Origin: Planctomycetota bacterium
GTDB lineage: Bacteria > Planctomycetota > Planctomycetia > Pirellulales > Thermoguttaceae
Assembly: GCA_021784975.1 (NCBI GenBank)
Contig: JAJYGU010000095.1
Coordinates: forward strand, 1-17,374
DNA length: 17,374 nucleotides
Direction of reading: 5' to 3'
Part shown: positions 14,562 to 17,374 of the stretch, in pieces
Layout of the letters: each line of letters opens with the position of its first letter
Position numbering within the stretch: position 1 is the first letter of the stretch
The notes under the pieces: generated by a model
Told to the model about the DNA's origin: nothing
What the model saw: only the letters and a program-made list of their open reading frames with translations
Database searches by the model: none
Program-made: the position numbers and the translations under genes

Positions 14562-14641
14562 GGGGACTGTCCCGATTTTCGCGGCCCCAGTGAGGCTGCC
14601 CTACCAATGTGCTTGACCGCCGCGAAAATGGGACTGTCCCC
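14562..14641. repeat. Palindromic element, GGGGAC family, copy 2
   Basis: Arms 14562-14584 (GGGGACTGTCCCG then ATTTTCGCGG) and 14620-14641 are inverted repeats with one mismatch and one one-base indel, around a 35-nt loop. Each arm also contains its own small palindrome, GGGAC-T-GTCCC. It starts one base after the PqaA-like stop and ends 54 bp before the oxidoreductase start, so it could act as a terminator or RNA-stability element. Copy 1 lies at 6285-6361. Confidence 0.7.
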
Positions 14642-14695
14642 TTTGCGCCGCGCGTGAACCGTTACTTCCAGCAACGGCCATCATGAGGAGAAATC

Positions 14696-15958
14696 ATGGA
14701 CCAGCAACTTAACCGCCGTCGTCTTCTCAAGACGGCGGCCGCGGCGGTGGCCGCGCCGTACGTCATCACCTCGACCGCCTTGGGCAATGCCGACACCCCG
14801 CCGGCCAGCGAGCGGGTCACGCTCGGCCATATCGGGGTGGGCAACCGCGGCGGCATGGGCCAGTTGTTCAGCGAGTTCCAGGGCTGCAAGCATGCCCAGA
14901 GTGTGGCGGTGGCCGATCTCTACTCGGATCGCCGCCAGGCCTATGCAAAGATGATCAAGGGCAAGGCCTATCGCGATTTCCGCGAGCTCTTGGCCCGCGA
15001 CGATATCGATGCGGTGGTGGTGGCCACCCCCGACCACTGGCATGTGCCGATCGCCATTGCCGCCGCCCGGGCCAAGAAAGACGCCTACGTGGAGAAGCCG
15101 CTGGGCTTGAGCATCGAGCAGAACCTTGCTTGCCTCAAAGTGTTCCGCGAGACGAAGCGAGTGTTCCAGTACGGTACGCAGCAACGCTCCTCGCCCCATT
15201 TTCGCATTGCCCGCCAACTGATCCGCAGCGGACAGCTCGGCAAGATCCGGCGGATTGAGGTGCTGGCGCCCAACGGCGGGGCGGGCGGATCGACGCACGT
15301 GGTTCCGGTGCCGCCCACGCTGGACTACGCGATGTGGTGCGGCCCGTCGCCAATGCGGCCCTACACCGCCGATCGTTGCCATCCGCCCGGAACCTACTTC
15401 ATCTACGACTACTCGATCGGTTACCTGGGCGGCTGGGGGGCGCATCCCCTGGACATCATGGTCTGGATCAGCAACTCCGACCAGGCGGGCCCGATCACCG
15501 TGGAGGGGACGGCGGTGATTCCGACCACCGGACTCTACGACACCGCCTACGACTGGGACATGGACCTGCGGATGGGCGACGGCGTGCAGGTGAGCTTCAA
15601 GTCGGCCGGCGGTGACTCGACCAGGTTCATCGGCTCGGAAGGCTGGCTGGACGTACGCCGCAGCAGCTTCGCCGCCGAGCCGAAGTCGCTGTTGCAGGGC
15701 AGACTCCGAAAGGCCGACATTTCCCACGACCAGACCGCCCTCCACTGCCAGAATTTCGTCAACTGCGTCAAGTCGCGGGCCGCGCCCGTCAGCTTCTTGG
15801 CCGACGCGGTGCGGAGCGATATCCTCAGCCACCTGTGCGACATCGCCGTGCGTTTGAAGAGGAAGATCACCTGGGACCCCAAGCAGGCGACCATCGTGGG
15901 CGACGACCAGGCGGCCCAACGGATGCACCGCGACCTGCGGGCCCCGTGGACGCTGTAG
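14696..15958 (+). CDS. Tat-exported Gfo/Idh/MocA-family oxidoreductase
   Basis: A 420-aa NAD(P)-dependent sugar oxidoreductase of the planctomycete type. The N-terminus NRRRLLKTAAAAVAAP with the following hydrophobic run is a twin-arginine signal, so it would be folded with its cofactor and then exported. The Rossmann motif is IGVGNRGG (46-53), the catalytic-Lys motif YVEKPLG (131-137), and a GGWGAHPLDI segment gives the typical His-rich second half. The sugar substrate is unknown, and these proteins cannot be assigned from sequence. The ATG has GGAG five bases upstream. It is separated from the PqaA-like gene by 135 bp that hold a repeat element, so it may be expressed on its own. Tat-exported paralogues of this family are characteristically numerous in planctomycetes, supporting the taxonomic call. 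Confidence 0.9.
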   Translation: MDQQLNRRRLLKTAAAAVAAPYVITSTALGNADTPPASERVTLGHIGVGNRGGMGQLFSEFQGCKHAQSVAVADLYSDRRQAYAKMIKGKAYRDFRELLARDDIDAVVVATPDHWHVPIAIAAARAKKDAYVEKPLGLSIEQNLACLKVFRETKRVFQYGTQQRSSPHFRIARQLIRSGQLGKIRRIEVLAPNGGAGGSTHVVPVPPTLDYAMWCGPSPMRPYTADRCHPPGTYFIYDYSIGYLGGWGAHPLDIMVWISNSDQAGPITVEGTAVIPTTGLYDTAYDWDMDLRMGDGVQVSFKSAGGDSTRFIGSEGWLDVRRSSFAAEPKSLLQGRLRKADISHDQTALHCQNFVNCVKSRAAPVSFLADAVRSDILSHLCDIAVRLKRKITWDPKQATIVGDDQAAQRMHRDLRAPWTL

Positions 15959-15981
15959 ATGCCACCATGAGTCAACAAAGC

Positions 15982-16108
15982 GTAGGGTGGGTCGAGCGCA
16001 GCGAGCCCCACCCATTGAGAAAAGGCGGTGGGCCTCGCCGACCTGCGCCACCCGCGACCATCTTCGATGGTGCCCGGTACCCGGTCGGTGCCCGTCGACC
16101 CACCCTGC
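15982..16108. repeat. MITE/REP-like element, copy 1 ('VGWVERSEPH' repeat)
   Basis: The element has terminal inverted repeats of 14 bp matching at 13 (15982-15995 with 16095-16108). Bases 15982-16012 recur exactly at 17342-17372. Its plus-strand translation from 15985 reads VGWVERSEPHPL, a string I recall from many spurious small ORFs in planctomycete annotations. It ends 13 bp before the LRR start and leaves no room for a normal ribosome-binding site or promoter outside the repeat. Confidence 0.75.
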
Positions 16109-16121
16109 AAAGACTGCGATC

Positions 16122-17300
16122 ATGAATCTGCGAGGGCTGCTGTGCATCGTCGTGCTCTCCATGCCCGCCGGCAGCGGCCTTGCTGCCCCGCCGCCGAGAC
16201 CAAGTGAGAAAGCCTGTGTCGAACGGATCCAGGCCGGCGAGGCCCCGGCGGGCGTTGACGCCCAATTCGTCGATACCGTGCGGCGGCTGGCTGCGGCGGG
16301 CGGGCAGTTCACCTTCGACTCGGCTGGCCGGTTGGTGGGCGTTGATTTGACCGGCGGTCAAGCCGCCGCCAACGACGCCGACCTCCCGCGGCTGGGCTCG
16401 CTTCCGCACTTGAAGCAGTTGAGGCTCTCCGGCAGCGGCGTCAGCGAGGCCGGCATCCGGCAAATCGGCAGACTGACCGGCCTGACGGACCTGTTCTTCC
16501 TCAACCTCTCCATCGACGACGGCAGTCTGCGGCAACTCGCCCCACTGCGGCAGCTCAATTCGCTGACCATCCGCCGCAGCCCGCGGCTGACCGACGAAGC
16601 CCTGAAGCGATTGCCGCAATGGCCGAAGTTGACCGCCCTGGGTCTGCTCGATGTGGAAATCACCGATCACGGCATGGAGCAAGTGGCGAGGCTCCGACAA
16701 TTGCGGACGCTCGATCTCCGCGGCTGTTCCCAACTAACAAGCGCCGGCCTAAAGCGAATCCAGGAGTTGAACAGGCTCAACACCTTGCGGATCGGCGGCT
16801 ATCAGATCAGCGACGATACCTTGGCCATCCTGGCAAGATGCCGTACCTTGAGGAGCCTGACGATCGACGAGGCGGGCATTACCGACGCCGGCCTGGAGCG
16901 GCTGATCGGCCTGCCTTTGGAAGATTTTACGATCTATCATTGCTTCGGCGTCACCGACGGCGGGTTCCCGCGGCTGGCCAAGTTCCCCACCCTGCGGCAA
17001 CTGATCGTTCGGGCCGTGCCGCTGTCGGGCAACAGTTTAGGGGCCCTCCGCGGCCTGCCGAAGCTGGCCAGCCTGCGGTTGAATGAAACCGGAATCAACG
17101 ATGCCGCTCTAGAAAATCTGCGCGGCCTGAAAAACCTTGTCCGGCTGGAACTGCGGCAGACCTTGATCAGCGACGCGGCGATCGACACGCTGACCAGCCT
17201 GCGGGGCCTGAAAGTCCTGGACATCAGCCAGACCGGCATTACGGAGGCCGGCGCGAAACGACTTGCCGCCGCCCTGCCGCGGTGCCATACTATCCGCTAG
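16122..17300 (+). CDS. Secreted leucine-rich repeat protein
   Basis: The 392-aa product has a signal peptide (MNLRGLLCIVVLSMPAGSG, cleavage near LAA, residue 22), then a short region with an amphipathic helix, then about thirteen 24-residue LRRs from residue 69 to the end. The repeat consensus is roughly L-xx-L-xx-L-x-L-xx-T-x-ITDAGL-xx-L, the type common in planctomycetes and in the eukaryotic cysteine-containing class. It has no catalytic domain or membrane anchor, so a protein-binding role outside the cell is the safe inference. The ATG at 16122 has no Shine-Dalgarno sequence. A longer in-frame start at 15987 exists, but its 45 extra codons lie inside the repeat element and would bury the signal peptide, so it was rejected. 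The gene is bracketed by two direct copies of the same repeat. Confidence 0.85.
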   Translation: MNLRGLLCIVVLSMPAGSGLAAPPPRPSEKACVERIQAGEAPAGVDAQFVDTVRRLAAAGGQFTFDSAGRLVGVDLTGGQAAANDADLPRLGSLPHLKQLRLSGSGVSEAGIRQIGRLTGLTDLFFLNLSIDDGSLRQLAPLRQLNSLTIRRSPRLTDEALKRLPQWPKLTALGLLDVEITDHGMEQVARLRQLRTLDLRGCSQLTSAGLKRIQELNRLNTLRIGGYQISDDTLAILARCRTLRSLTIDEAGITDAGLERLIGLPLEDFTIYHCFGVTDGGFPRLAKFPTLRQLIVRAVPLSGNSLGALRGLPKLASLRLNETGINDAALENLRGLKNLVRLELRQTLISDAAIDTLTSLRGLKVLDISQTGITEAGAKRLAAALPRCHTIR

Positions 17301-17341
17301 CTAGCAACCCGAATTGGTCGCCGCAGAGGACGCAGTTAATT

Positions 17342-17374
17342 GTAGGGTGGGTCGAGCGCAGCGAGCCCCACCAA
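17342..17374. repeat. MITE/REP-like element, copy 2, cut by window edge
   Basis: The first 31 bases (17342-17372) are identical to 15982-16012, in the same orientation. The inner and right-hand parts lie beyond the window. It begins 42 bp after the LRR stop. Confidence 0.75.

Noticed and set aside
15835..16125. 96-aa plus-strand frame containing VGWVERSEPH
   Set aside because: It reads through the repeat element; this peptide is a known kind of artefact of a dispersed repeat, not a gene.
14681..16312. 543-aa minus-strand open frame
   Set aside because: It is antisense to the Gfo/Idh/MocA gene and crosses the repeat element; no protein motif was seen.

Overview
The window looks like a piece of a GC-rich planctomycete chromosome (Pirellulales-like). 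This is inferred from gene content and repeats, not from a marker gene. Pointers are a Tat-exported Gfo/Idh/MocA oxidoreductase, a PqaA-type (PhoPQ-activated pathogenicity-related) secreted hydrolase, a secreted leucine-rich repeat protein, and dispersed palindromic repeats, one of which translates as the familiar 'VGWVERSEPH' artefact. No rRNA, tRNA, CRISPR array or transposase gene was seen.

Layout. (1) 1-~505, minus: the N-terminal part of a multi-pass membrane protein that runs off the left edge. It is followed by about 700 bp of poorly explained DNA with a 15-bp palindrome and a 19-bp direct repeat. (2) 1229-1978, plus: a soluble polyprenyl-phosphate mannosyltransferase-like GT2 enzyme behind a good promoter. 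It converges on the next block across a bidirectional hairpin. (3) 6169-2085, minus: a tight four-gene operon of DprE1-like FAD oxidase, DprE2-like SDR, UbiA-family phosphoribosyl/prenyl transferase, and an LPG-synthase-TM/AglD-type membrane protein. The first three match the steps that make decaprenyl-phospho-arabinose in mycobacteria, so this is the most interesting part of the window: a probable lipid-linked pentose donor pathway with a candidate translocase or transferase. (4) 6170-6562: a promoter-bearing intergenic region holding two palindromic repeat elements. (5) 6563-8116, plus: an exported protein with two GDPD domains. (6) 9508-8261, minus, and 9706-11886, plus: a divergent pair of an orphan lactose/cellobiose-type PTS EIIC and a cytoplasmic GH35-like glycosidase. 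The EIIC has Asn where the family His is expected. (7) 11955-15958, plus: three exported proteins in a row, namely a C45 acyltransferase/peptidase, a PqaA-like hydrolase and a Gfo/Idh/MocA oxidoreductase. A palindromic repeat lies before the last. (8) 16122-17300, plus: a secreted LRR protein lying between two direct copies of another repeat, the second cut by the right edge.

How the parts fit. Regions 1-3 read as cell-envelope glycan biosynthesis: lipid-linked sugar donors plus membrane proteins. Regions 5-7 read as catabolism of sugars, glycerophosphodiesters and amides, mostly exported. The intergenic spaces are unusually rich in dispersed palindromic elements of at least four families, two of which sit where terminators would be expected.
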